This document shows positions 9,060 to 16,752 of a DNA stretch of 64,000 nucleotides, piece after piece; positions within the stretch are counted from its first letter, which is position 1, and every line of letters begins with the position of its first letter. The DNA is from Solobacterium sp. (GTDB lineage: Bacteria; Bacillota_I; Bacilli_A; Erysipelotrichales; Erysipelotrichaceae), in NCBI GenBank assembly GCA_017941735.1, contig JAGAVW010000057.1:124001-188000 (forward strand), given 5' to 3'. The notes below the pieces were generated by a model. The model was not told the origin of the DNA. It saw nothing but the letters and a program-made list of their open reading frames with translations, and made no database searches. The position numbers and the translations under genes are program-made.

Positions 9060-9728
9060 TTATTTATTGTTTGATTTCATCAAATTCTGAATTGCTTCTG
9101 TACCTTTTTCCACTAAACTCTTTGCACTGCTGATTGCTTTATCTATGGAATCCTTTACTTCTGGCTTTTCCATGAATTCTTTGACTTCTGTTTGAATGTT
9201 ATTTGTCGTTTCAATGAATGTCTTTTTTGCCTCATCAATTCGATTCATCCATTCTTGACGCTTTTCTTCTGGAATTGCTTGATCAATTGCTTCTCTAGCA
9301 GATTCAGAAATATCCTTCGCTTTTTCACTTACGGAATTCATAGCGTTTTGTACATCTGGATTTGCACGTAAGTCATCAAAGGTTTGTTTTGCTACACTTA
9401 CCGCTTTCATCGCATTATTACGAATGAATTCAAGCGATTTTTCAACACTCGGATTCTTTGCGAATTGATTTGCTTTTTCTTTCATAGAAGACACAGATTC
9501 TTTCGCAGATTCTTTGATTTCTTCTATTTTTTCATTTTGCTCTGGAGATATTTTAAATTCAGGCACCTTTAAAACGCGATCTTCTTTTTCTGGTGTTTCG
9601 TCTTTCTCTTCAGCAGAATTAATCTCTTGGATTTTTCTACGTAAGTCTTCGACAGTCCGTTCAATCGATTCAATTGGTTCTTCGATGTCTTTATTTTCTT
9701 CTGGATTTAAATTCTTATCTTCACTCAT
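9060..9728 (-). CDS. YtxH-like coiled-coil protein
   Basis: 222 residues, highly charged, low in hydrophobics, with long helical heptad-like segments from about 60 to 215 and an acidic N-terminal 60 residues. It has no membrane segment. It follows the DUF948/YtxG-like gene with an 8-base overlap and precedes ccpA, the place YtxH occupies in B. subtilis. Members are described as general stress or apolipophorin-like helical proteins, but no activity is established. The assignment rests on position and composition rather than on motif. Confidence 0.55.
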   Translation of the reverse strand: MSEDKNLNPEENKDIEEPIESIERTVEDLRRKIQEINSAEEKDETPEKEDRVLKVPEFKISPEQNEKIEEIKESAKESVSSMKEKANQFAKNPSVEKSLEFIRNNAMKAVSVAKQTFDDLRANPDVQNAMNSVSEKAKDISESAREAIDQAIPEEKRQEWMNRIDEAKKTFIETTNNIQTEVKEFMEKPEVKDSIDKAISSAKSLVEKGTEAIQNLMKSNNK

Positions 9729-10173
9729 GATCTACTTTCTCCTTCTCATATTCTTTTAATTCTTCACTATAATCCCGATCTTTTCTTTCAAATGGATCTT
9801 GTTTTTGCGAAGAAGTTGCCTTGGCAAGAATCGCTTTTGCCTTTTCTAATTGTTCTTGGAAAATGACTTTTGCCTTATTTACATTTTCACCTGCAATTTC
9901 ACTGGCATGATTGAGTCCACTTGAAGTCTTCGTAGATAATTCATCAATGGATTTGGTCAATTTAACTGCGGAATCCAATGGACCTTGTACCTTATCAATG
10001 CTCATCTCAATACCTTTTAAGGTTGGTTCTAAATTATGTACCGTTTTGGTAGCCTCATCAATCAGATTCCAAAGCTTACGCAATAAAATGCATAAAAATA
10101 CTAATGCAACAACTCCAACAATTGGTAATAATTGCGCAGAAACACTACTTAAACTAGAAATTAAAGCATCCAT
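9721..10173 (-). CDS. DUF948 (YtxG-like) membrane-anchored protein
   Basis: 150 residues. One transmembrane helix near the N-terminus (about 14-33, LPIVGVVALVFLCILLRKLW) is followed by a long cytoplasmic helix with repeated Thr/Ser/Lys heptads, the form of DUF948 proteins such as YtxG. The start is the ATG at 10173, with AAGGAG 10 nt upstream; the longer reading frame to 10227 has no site. It lies directly after murC, as in other Bacillota. Its promoter carries a cre-like site and a dyad over the -10 region. Confidence 0.7.
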   Translation of the reverse strand: MDALISSLSSVSAQLLPIVGVVALVFLCILLRKLWNLIDEATKTVHNLEPTLKGIEMSIDKVQGPLDSAVKLTKSIDELSTKTSSGLNHASEIAGENVNKAKVIFQEQLEKAKAILAKATSSQKQDPFERKDRDYSEELKEYEKEKVDHE

Positions 10174-10178
10174 AAAAA

Positions 10179-10203
10179 ATAATCTCCTTGTTAAGGAGAT
10201 TAT
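10179..10203. promoter_or_regulatory. 25-bp dyad over the ytxG promoter
   Basis: ATAATCTCCTT, a 3-nt centre and AAGGAGATTAT form a perfect 11-bp inverted repeat. It overlaps the -10 box and the expected transcription start and includes the ribosome binding site. It may be an operator, or an RNA hairpin if transcripts read in from murC. Confidence 0.55.
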
Positions 10204-10227
10204 ATGATTGAATGAAAAAATTTTCAA
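10199..10227 (-). promoter_or_regulatory. Promoter of ytxG-ytxH
   Basis: TTGAAA (10227-10222), a 17-nt spacer and TATAAT (10204-10199) on the minus strand. This is one of the best sigma-A promoters in the window. Confidence 0.75.
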
Positions 10228-10233
10228 GAATTT

Positions 10234-10247
10234 TGTTAGCGCTTAAC
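10234..10247 (-). promoter_or_regulatory. cre-like site upstream of ytxG
   Basis: GTTAAGCGCTAACA matches 12 of 14 positions of the catabolite-responsive element consensus TGWAANCGNTNWCA. It ends 6 nt upstream of the ytxG -35 box. A ccpA-like gene lies two genes downstream. Confidence 0.45.
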
Positions 10248-10256
10248 TTAGGATGA

Positions 10257-11579
10257 TTATCCCACATTTTCCTGTTTTTTTACGAGTTCTGCTAACCAAT
10301 AGATATCTTTTGAAGACATAAAGAGATAGACACATGGTTTTTCTTGCGCCAATTTCTTTGCACCCTCTTCATCTTCACTCAGAATCACAGAACCTGGAAT
10401 CTTCTCTTGTAAATACGTAATATCGATATCAACTCCATCTTGGGCATCATCAATACTTGTAAAATCACAAAGGTATACCGCATCTGCCTTCTGTAAAGCT
10501 TTCGCAAAATCATCCGCAAAATATAAGACACGCGATGCGCGATGTGGCTTAAAGATTGCGACAAGTTTACGGTCTGGATAGCGCAAACGTGCAGTTTCAA
10601 TCGTGACACGCACTTCCGTTGGGTGATGCGCATAATCATCGATGTATACATCTTCGCCAATTTCTTCGATTACAAAGCGACGTTTGACACCTTCAAATTG
10701 GGAAAGCCCTGTTTCTAGGCTTGATGGCGATAAGCCTTCTAAAATCCCAATCCCAATTACACCTAAGCTATTTAACAATAAATGATGGCCTACAAAAGGT
10801 AATTTGAAATGTCCAAATAAGTTTCCTTGGAAGTACACATCAAATTCCATATCGCGATTACCTTCCACAACATTTGCCGCATAGATATCATCGGTTTCCT
10901 TTAATCCATACCAATAATGTGGTACGTTTTCACTAAGTTTAAGATTTCGTGCTTCTGCATCTTCCCCGCATATTACAATTCCTTTGGAAACTTGCGTTGA
11001 GAAGGATTCATACGCACTGCGATAATCTTCTTTGTTTTTGAAATAATCCACATGGTCAATATCCACGTTTGTTATGATGGCATATTCTGGATGATACGCT
11101 AAGAAATGACGACGGAATTCATCTGCTTCTAAACAGAAATACTCTGTGTCTGCTTGGATATGGCCACTACCATCTCCAATCAACCAACCCGTATTCTTTT
11201 CTGTTTTTAAGGCACTCGCAAGTAAGCCAGTTGTGGTTGTTTTTCCATGTGAGCCAGATACAGCAATGGTATGATATGGCTTAATGAATTCGCCGACAAA
11301 TTCATGGTAGCGTGCACATGTACAAGTTGGATTCTTACGTGCGGCTTCTACTTCAGGGAAGTTTTCTAAAAAGGCATTGCCAATAATGACAAATGTATTG
11401 TCTTTAATGTTTGCTTCATCAAAATCATAGATGGGAATACCTCGATCACGTAGGCCTTCCTCAGTGAAGTAATGATTTTCTAAATCACTACCTGAAACAA
11501 AATGGCCTAAGTCATGCAACATGCATGCTAAAGCGGCCATTCCTGTTCCTTTTATTCCAATAAAGTAATAATCACGCAT
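10257..11579 (-). CDS. murC: UDP-N-acetylmuramate--L-alanine ligase
   Basis: 440 residues, full length. MurC adds L-alanine to UDP-MurNAc in peptidoglycan precursor synthesis. The N-terminal Rossmann motif GIKGTGMAALA, the ATP loop SGSHGKTTTT (about 108-117), the central YIDDYAHHPTE motif and the C-terminal FKPHR motif are all present. It lies 5 nt downstream of the disordered acidic protein gene and upstream of the ytxG-ytxH promoter, with no terminator visible between. Confidence 0.97.
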   Translation of the reverse strand: MRDYYFIGIKGTGMAALACMLHDLGHFVSGSDLENHYFTEEGLRDRGIPIYDFDEANIKDNTFVIIGNAFLENFPEVEAARKNPTCTCARYHEFVGEFIKPYHTIAVSGSHGKTTTTGLLASALKTEKNTGWLIGDGSGHIQADTEYFCLEADEFRRHFLAYHPEYAIITNVDIDHVDYFKNKEDYRSAYESFSTQVSKGIVICGEDAEARNLKLSENVPHYWYGLKETDDIYAANVVEGNRDMEFDVYFQGNLFGHFKLPFVGHHLLLNSLGVIGIGILEGLSPSSLETGLSQFEGVKRRFVIEEIGEDVYIDDYAHHPTEVRVTIETARLRYPDRKLVAIFKPHRASRVLYFADDFAKALQKADAVYLCDFTSIDDAQDGVDIDITYLQEKIPGSVILSEDEEGAKKLAQEKPCVYLFMSSKDIYWLAELVKKQENVG

Positions 11580-11584
11580 GGTGA

Positions 11585-12451
11585 TTATAAACCATCCTTT
11601 TCGGACCCTAAGTCACTGTGATCGAAGACCATCGTTTGGTCAATGACTTTTTCTTGTCCCGTCATAATTTCATCTGAGAAAAGAGAAGTTTGTTGGGTTC
11701 CACTTCCACCTTCATTGAAGATATCCATAAATTCTTCATCACGAACTTTTAAGATATCATCGAGCGAAAATTCAGGAACTTCATCTTCCGCTACCTTACG
11801 CTCATTATTAATGGTAAGATCTTCTAATTCATTTGATTTATCTACGGTTACTTGAATGGAAGTTGGGGCAGCGGATTGGTCTTCTCCATACATTGGCGAA
11901 ATGACTTTTGAAACATTCTCTTCACGCTTACCACTTGGACGTCCCGATTTGCCAGAAGTTTGGACCGCATCCATATCCTTATCATCAACCCCAAAGATTG
12001 GACTGATTACAGGTGGGAATTCATAAGAAGCTTGTTTTTTAGCTTTTTGTGCATCCACGACTGGTTCTTGTTTTGGTGCAGGTTCAACCTCATCAACGGT
12101 AATACCAATGGAAGGACGATTCTCTACAACTTCTTCGTTTACGGTTGCAGTTGGACGAGGATGCGCATGTTGAACAGAAGCATCTGTTTGGAATACAGGT
12201 GTTCCAATTTGTACGCCATCTTGTTTTTGTACAGGAACCGATTGGGTAACATCAATTCTCTGCATTGTTGGCTTATAAGCTTCTTTTTCTTCCTTCTTTG
12301 GTTGGGCCATAGGAATCTGTGTTGTTTGTGGTTCAACCTTTACATCAACCGTTTTCGCTTCTTGTTTCTTTGGCGCGACGGGTTCTTCCACATACTCCTC
12401 TTCCACGACCTCTTCTTCTTCAAATAATAAATTTTGCAGTTTCTTTAACAT
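11585..12451 (-). CDS. Acidic disordered protein of unknown function
   Basis: About 288 residues of low complexity, rich in E, V, P, K, Q and T. I recognise no domain. The start (MLKKLQNLLFEEEE) has AAGGA 8 nt upstream; an ATG three codons earlier (12460) is also possible. Two short conserved-looking segments, VISPIFG and VISPMYG, lie 35 residues apart in the linker, and the C-terminal part (FSLDDILKVRDEEFMDIF) looks like an amphipathic helix. Such repeated linear motifs in a disordered chain suggest a docking protein, perhaps for cell division or wall synthesis given its place before murC. That role is inference. Confidence 0.7.
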   Translation of the reverse strand: MLKKLQNLLFEEEEVVEEEYVEEPVAPKKQEAKTVDVKVEPQTTQIPMAQPKKEEKEAYKPTMQRIDVTQSVPVQKQDGVQIGTPVFQTDASVQHAHPRPTATVNEEVVENRPSIGITVDEVEPAPKQEPVVDAQKAKKQASYEFPPVISPIFGVDDKDMDAVQTSGKSGRPSGKREENVSKVISPMYGEDQSAAPTSIQVTVDKSNELEDLTINNERKVAEDEVPEFSLDDILKVRDEEFMDIFNEGGSGTQQTSLFSDEIMTGQEKVIDQTMVFDHSDLGSEKDGL

Positions 12452-12477
12452 GTGAATCATCCTTTCCTCGTAAGAGT

Positions 12478-12506
12478 ATTTTATTCTATATTTACGCGAT
12501 TGTTAA
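12478..12506 (-). promoter_or_regulatory. Promoter of the acidic protein-murC unit
   Basis: TTAACA (12506-12501), a 17-nt spacer and TAAAAT (12483-12478). It lies directly after the preceding lipoprotein gene. Confidence 0.6.
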
Positions 12507-12510
12507 GTTT

Positions 12511-13227
12511 TTAATCGTCTGGTCCATAGACCTCATCTTCTTCAAATACGTTATAGATATTAACTTGATCTTCGGAAATAGCATCATGATTGATGAACAA
12601 TTCATCAATGACGCCACTCTCTGGCGCGATATTTTGAAACAGTTCTAATTTCTTTCTGACATTTGATATCGTCTTACGGTTACTAAAATCCGCTAAGATT
12701 AACTCTTTATCAACAGTTAAGGAGCGTGCAATGCGATACATTGCCCCTGCAAGATGGGGACCATTCTTTTCGGCATTGACCGCATAGAAATCCACCAAAT
12801 CCGTAGAAAAGACGGTAATCTCTTGTTTTCCAAGTTCATAAATCTTTACTTCATAAGGATGCTCTTCACCTAAATGATCCTTTAGAACGCCATTATGCTT
12901 TGCAGCAGGTTCCAATCCTTTTAACCCTTCTATCTCTGCACTTCCATCAGGATAGTAACGGTTATTGATGATGGCAGGTACATTTAGATTCATAACAAAT
13001 CTAGTCCCTTCGTAAGTAAAGATATTACTTGTGATATCCGAAGAAATCTTTCCAATCATCGGTTCTTTATAATACAAATAATACCGATGGTTGTAGATTG
13101 GAGCATCTGCATCTAAAAGAGACATCGCATTCAGTTTTGATTCCAGTTGTGCTTGCATGGTACTTGTAACCTTTGTACAACCACAAAGACAACTTAGCAA
13201 AAATAAAATTAGGATGGTCTTTTTCAT
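12511..13227 (-). CDS. Lipoprotein of unknown function
   Basis: 238 residues from the ATG at 13227, which has AAGGAGG 6 nt upstream; the longer frame to 13272 runs into trmB. The N-terminus MKKTILILFLLSCLCGC is a lipoprotein signal with lipobox LCGC. The mature part contains many tyrosines (YNHRYYLYYKEP) and ends with an acidic tail. I recognise no family. It follows trmB at 34 nt, and a TGC-TAAAAT element in that gap (13253-13245) may be its own promoter. Confidence 0.72.
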   Translation of the reverse strand: MKKTILILFLLSCLCGCTKVTSTMQAQLESKLNAMSLLDADAPIYNHRYYLYYKEPMIGKISSDITSNIFTYEGTRFVMNLNVPAIINNRYYPDGSAEIEGLKGLEPAAKHNGVLKDHLGEEHPYEVKIYELGKQEITVFSTDLVDFYAVNAEKNGPHLAGAMYRIARSLTVDKELILADFSNRKTISNVRKKLELFQNIAPESGVIDELFINHDAISEDQVNIYNVFEEDEVYGPDD

Positions 13228-13244
13228 CAAATCCTCCTTATCTA

Positions 13245-13253
13245 TTTTAGCAT
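13245..13253 (-). promoter_or_regulatory. Possible extended -10 promoter of the lipoprotein gene
   Basis: TGC-TAAAAT on the minus strand in the trmB-lipoprotein gap, about 18 nt before the ATG. No clear -35. Confidence 0.4.
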
Positions 13254-13261
13254 AATTCCAA

Positions 13262-13909
13262 TTATTCCACATGATTCGGCTTAGCGACGAGTTGATAAAT
13301 CGGTTGCCCTAAATCCATATAACGCTGTTCATATTCCGTGATTGCATCTTCTGGATGTTCGTTTCTTCGATAGTCTACAGAAAAAGAAAGGAGTTTAAAA
13401 TCCGCATCTAAAAAATAAAGAACGGAATCTTCAAAAAGATTTTTATTATCTGTCTTCATACGGATGATGCCTTCTTTGGATAATAAACGTTTATATTTTT
13501 CTAAGAAACCCGCCGAAGATAAACGACGCTTATGGGTATATTTTTTGGGCCAAGGATCTGAGAAGTTAAGATGAATCACATCGATTTCAGCTTCATCAAA
13601 CCAATCTTCAAGTAGCGCTGCATCCCCTACAATCATTCGTTTTTTACCAATGTCTCCATCTTCAATGGCCTTTCGGCATGCGACAGCAGCAGCACTACGG
13701 TCTTTTTCGATTCCGACCCATCCTTCTTCTGGATACATTTTGGCCATGTTTAAAAGATAATCCCCTTTTCCAATCCCAATTTCTAGATGTAACACTTTAC
13801 AATCGAGAAGTTGTTTCCATTTTCCTTTGTATTCAATTGGATTTGAAAAAGCGTAATCTTGGTGTTCTTCTAAATAAGGCTCTGCCCATTTCTTTTTGCG
13901 CATTCTCAT
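13262..13909 (-). CDS. trmB: tRNA (guanine-N7-)-methyltransferase
   Basis: 215 residues, usual for TrmB, which makes m7G46 in tRNA variable loops. It shows the SAM motif HLEIGIGKGDYLL, the acidic motif VGIEKDRSA and the family signature LNFSDPWPKKYTHKRRL, with the catalytic aspartate of SDPWPK. AAGGAA lies before the ATG. It follows pnp at 28 nt across a weak hairpin. Confidence 0.96.
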   Translation of the reverse strand: MRMRKKKWAEPYLEEHQDYAFSNPIEYKGKWKQLLDCKVLHLEIGIGKGDYLLNMAKMYPEEGWVGIEKDRSAAAVACRKAIEDGDIGKKRMIVGDAALLEDWFDEAEIDVIHLNFSDPWPKKYTHKRRLSSAGFLEKYKRLLSKEGIIRMKTDNKNLFEDSVLYFLDADFKLLSFSVDYRRNEHPEDAITEYEQRYMDLGQPIYQLVAKPNHVE

Positions 13910-13927
13910 AGGTTATTTCCTTTTAAG

Positions 13928-13951
13928 AAGAGGAGGTTTACGCCTCCTCTT
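13928..13951 (-). terminator. Hairpin at the end of pnp
   Basis: AAGAGGAGG and CCTCCTCTT form a 9-bp stem with a 6-nt loop that includes the pnp stop region. Only a short T-run follows, so it may be a leaky terminator or an mRNA-stabilising hairpin before trmB. Confidence 0.5.
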
Positions 13952-16166
13952 TCTTCTTAAATACTCTTCTTTCTACTTGTCCAGAATCCTGGGATTCGTG
14001 TTTGTTTCCAAAGCTGCGTTTTGATTTTGCAGTTTTTTGTTTTTCTTCATAGCCTTCTGGCTTTGGTAAACATTCCCTTGCGGAAACTTTTACTTTACCT
14101 GTTTGTTCATCGATGTTGGTTACTTTTACTTGGATCGTATCACCTACACGCAATGCATCATTGATGTTTTCTGTACGCTCCCAAGCAATTTCCGATACAT
14201 GCAATAATGCATCGGTATCCCCAAAGAGATTGACAAAGGCAAAGCTATCACGTACTTCTGTAACCTTTGCATCAAACACTTCGCCTACTTTTGCATCACG
14301 TGTCAAATCAGAAATGATTCCTAATGCTTTATTAATCATCTCGCGATTCATATGGTAAACCGCAATATGTCCATCTTCTTCGACATTAATCTTTACGCCA
14401 TCGCAATCTTCAATGATTTGGTTGATGGTCTTTCCACCTGTACCAATGACATCACGAATCTTATCAACAGGAATCTGCATTACCCCAAACTTAGGTGCCC
14501 ATTCAGAGACATCTTCACGTGGTGCTGCAATACATGCTTCCATGTTATCAAGGATTTCCATACGGCCTTTGTGGGCTTGCGCAAGCGCTTCACGTAAGAT
14601 TTCTTGGGTGATTCCTGCTACCTTGATATCCATTTGTAAGGCGGTGATTCCTTTTCTTGTACCAGCCACTTTGAAGTCCATATCACCATAGTGATCTTCC
14701 ATACCTTGAATATCCGTTAAGATAGAATAGCTATTTCCTGTGGTGATTAAACCCATCGCAACCCCTGCGACCATCGCTTTAATTGGTACACCTGCTGCCA
14801 TTAAAGACATCGTACCAGCACAGATACTTGCTTGTGAACTACTACCATTGGATTCTAATACTTCCGCAACCGTACGAATGGTATATGGGAATTCTTCTTC
14901 ACTTGGTAAGACTTGTTTTAGAGCACGTTCGCCAAGGGCACCGTGTCCAATTTCTCTACGACCTGGTGTTCCCATACGGCCTACTTCCCCAACGGAGAAT
15001 GGTGGGAAGTTATATTGATGCATGAAGCGTTTTTCTTCAACTGTTGTTACATCATCAATAATTTGGAATTCATCCAATGCACCAAGTGTCGTCACGGATA
15101 ATACTTGTGTTTCGCCACGTGTAAACATTGCTGAACCATGAACGCGTGGTAATAAATCTACTTGAGAATCCAGTGGACGAAGTTCATCTAATTTTCTTCC
15201 ATCTGGACGAATCTTTTCTTCTGAAATCAAACGACGCACTTCCGCAGCTTCTACTTCTACGCCATATTCATGTGCTTGTTTGATTGCCTTTTCTTTTTCT
15301 TTCTCATCTGCCCATTCTAAGTTTTCCGCAACTTCATTTTCCATTTGGGCAATGAGTTCATCAATTTTATTGTAACGTTCGAGTTTTCCTTTGATTGAAA
15401 CAGCTTCTTCAATTGCCTTTTTGCCATGCGCATCAATGTAATCTTTGATAGCAGGATTGATTTCATAAAGAACAACTTCCATCTTCTCTTTGGCACACGC
15501 AGCAACAACTTCTTCTTGGATAGCACAGAGTTCTTTAATTGCTTCGTGTCCTACAGCTAAGGCTTCTAGCATTTCTTCTTCCGAAACTTCAAGTGCACCT
15601 GCTTCAACCATATTGATTGCGTCTTTTGTACCCGCAACGGTTAATTGAATCGTGGAACGTTCACTTTCTTCTACACTTGGGTTGATGACATATTTGCCAT
15701 CTACCTTACCTACGTTTACCCCTGCAATCGGACCGTTAAAAGGAATATCCGATACACACAAGGATAAGCTTGCGCCAAACATCGCAGCCATTTCGCTGCT
15801 TGCATCTGGATCTACCGACAATACGGTATTGACGACTTGTACTTCATTACGGAATCCTTCCGCAAATAAAGGACGAATTGGACGGTCAATCAAACGCGCC
15901 GTTAAGGTTGCGTGTTCGCTTGGTCTTCCTTCTCTACGCAAGAATCCACCTGGAATCTCACCTACCGCATACATTTTCTCATTGTACAAAACTGTCAATG
16001 GGAAGAAATCGGTATCCTTTGCTTCGTGACTTGCTGTTGCTGCAGAAAGCACAACGGTGTCATTGTAACGGACAATCACCGAACCTCCTGCTTGCTTTGC
16101 AATTTCACCATTTTCCACGGTGATGGTCCGGCCGTGGAAGTCCCAACTTTTAACATACTTTTCCAT
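13938..16166 (-). CDS. pnp: Polyribonucleotide nucleotidyltransferase (PNPase)
   Basis: 742 residues: two RNase PH-like domains (about 1-225 and 310-545) joined by an all-alpha linker, then a KH domain (about 555-610, with [12 protein letters not shown]) and an S1 domain (about 620-690), ending in a charged tail. Catalytic-core signatures [21 protein letters not shown] and [20 protein letters not shown] are intact. It degrades mRNA 3' to 5' by phosphorolysis. In many bacteria pnp follows rpsO; here the two are separated by the ABC transporter and superoxide reductase genes. An extended -10 promoter lies about 37 nt upstream. Confidence 0.97.
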   Translation of the reverse strand: MEKYVKSWDFHGRTITVENGEIAKQAGGSVIVRYNDTVVLSAATASHEAKDTDFFPLTVLYNEKMYAVGEIPGGFLRREGRPSEHATLTARLIDRPIRPLFAEGFRNEVQVVNTVLSVDPDASSEMAAMFGASLSLCVSDIPFNGPIAGVNVGKVDGKYVINPSVEESERSTIQLTVAGTKDAINMVEAGALEVSEEEMLEALAVGHEAIKELCAIQEEVVAACAKEKMEVVLYEINPAIKDYIDAHGKKAIEEAVSIKGKLERYNKIDELIAQMENEVAENLEWADEKEKEKAIKQAHEYGVEVEAAEVRRLISEEKIRPDGRKLDELRPLDSQVDLLPRVHGSAMFTRGETQVLSVTTLGALDEFQIIDDVTTVEEKRFMHQYNFPPFSVGEVGRMGTPGRREIGHGALGERALKQVLPSEEEFPYTIRTVAEVLESNGSSSQASICAGTMSLMAAGVPIKAMVAGVAMGLITTGNSYSILTDIQGMEDHYGDMDFKVAGTRKGITALQMDIKVAGITQEILREALAQAHKGRMEILDNMEACIAAPREDVSEWAPKFGVMQIPVDKIRDVIGTGGKTINQIIEDCDGVKINVEEDGHIAVYHMNREMINKALGIISDLTRDAKVGEVFDAKVTEVRDSFAFVNLFGDTDALLHVSEIAWERTENINDALRVGDTIQVKVTNIDEQTGKVKVSARECLPKPEGYEEKQKTAKSKRSFGNKHESQDSGQVERRVFKKKEEA

Positions 16167-16203
16167 CTTTTTCTTCTACCTCTACTAAATATTAAACGCA
16201 AAG

Positions 16204-16212
16204 ATTATACCA
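16204..16212 (-). promoter_or_regulatory. pnp promoter, extended -10
   Basis: TGG-TATAAT on the minus strand, about 37 nt before the pnp ATG. No consensus -35. TATACC and GGTATA (16206-16211 and 16227-16232) form a small inverted repeat overlapping it. Confidence 0.5.
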
Positions 16213-16279
16213 TAGGAAATGCGATTGGTATAGGCAAATTCAAGAGAACATACAACAAGTGTATTCTGTTTGAAAACCG

Positions 16280-16304
16280 AAAAAAAAGAGGCAATTAAGC
16301 CTCT
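16280..16304 (-). terminator. Terminator of the superoxide reductase gene
   Basis: AGAGGC and GCCTCT form a 6-bp stem with a 6-nt loop, then eight Ts on the minus strand. The gene's TAA stop is in the loop. Confidence 0.8.
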
Positions 16305-16672
16305 AGTTTCCATAGTCCATGGAGATTGCAGTAAGCATAGACCGCAATAGCCTTTTCTTTTTCATAGAAATCAGCTTTTGGCGCATCCCCTGGTTTGAGG
16401 TATTCTACGCGGAATCCGGTCTTTGTTTCTAAAACAATAAATTCAATGTAATGCTCTTCTGTCATTGGATGATCTACTGTACCAACATTAACCGAAATGA
16501 CATTTCCATCTCTTGTAACCGCTGGTACATGTTTTTCTTGTGCAGCATCGGTTGTATTTGCTTGTAGTTCTACCATCTCTTGACCACAGCACATCGTACC
16601 ACATGCAGAAGGTTTTAAAACAACGATAATTTTTCCACATTTTTCACAACGATAAATTCTTAATTGACTCAT
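16295..16672 (-). CDS. Superoxide reductase (desulfoferrodoxin type)
   Basis: 125 residues from the ATG at 16672, which has AAGGAGG upstream. It reduces superoxide to hydrogen peroxide without making oxygen, typical of anaerobes. An N-terminal desulforedoxin domain has the CxxC (YRCEKCG) and CC (GTMCCGQ) ligands. The catalytic neelaredoxin domain has the E-K-H motif (QEKHVP), two histidines in HPMTEEHY, and C and H in CNLHG. An in-frame ATG at 16744, also with an AGGAG 5 nt upstream, would add 24 residues that the family does not normally have. It follows the ABC permease closely. Confidence 0.93.
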   Translation of the reverse strand: MSQLRIYRCEKCGKIIVVLKPSACGTMCCGQEMVELQANTTDAAQEKHVPAVTRDGNVISVNVGTVDHPMTEEHYIEFIVLETKTGFRVEYLKPGDAPKADFYEKEKAIAVYAYCNLHGLWKLEA

Positions 16673-16752
16673 GCGAGTTGTCCTCCTTATACCTTTATTA
16701 TGCGCAAATAAATCCGCAATATCAATTGGTGCTGGCTTAATCATAATTACTC

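Noticed and set aside
10179-10203. The dyad as an intrinsic terminator of murC
   Set aside because: It is followed by TTTTTT and could pass as one, but a TTGAAA-17-TATAAT promoter overlaps its left arm and the ytxG binding site is in its right arm, so a promoter/operator reading fits better; the terminator role is not excluded for read-through transcripts.
14740-15025. Plus-strand frames opposite pnp
   Set aside because: Two such frames overlap each other in different phases and no start signal is present; pnp on the minus strand is certain.
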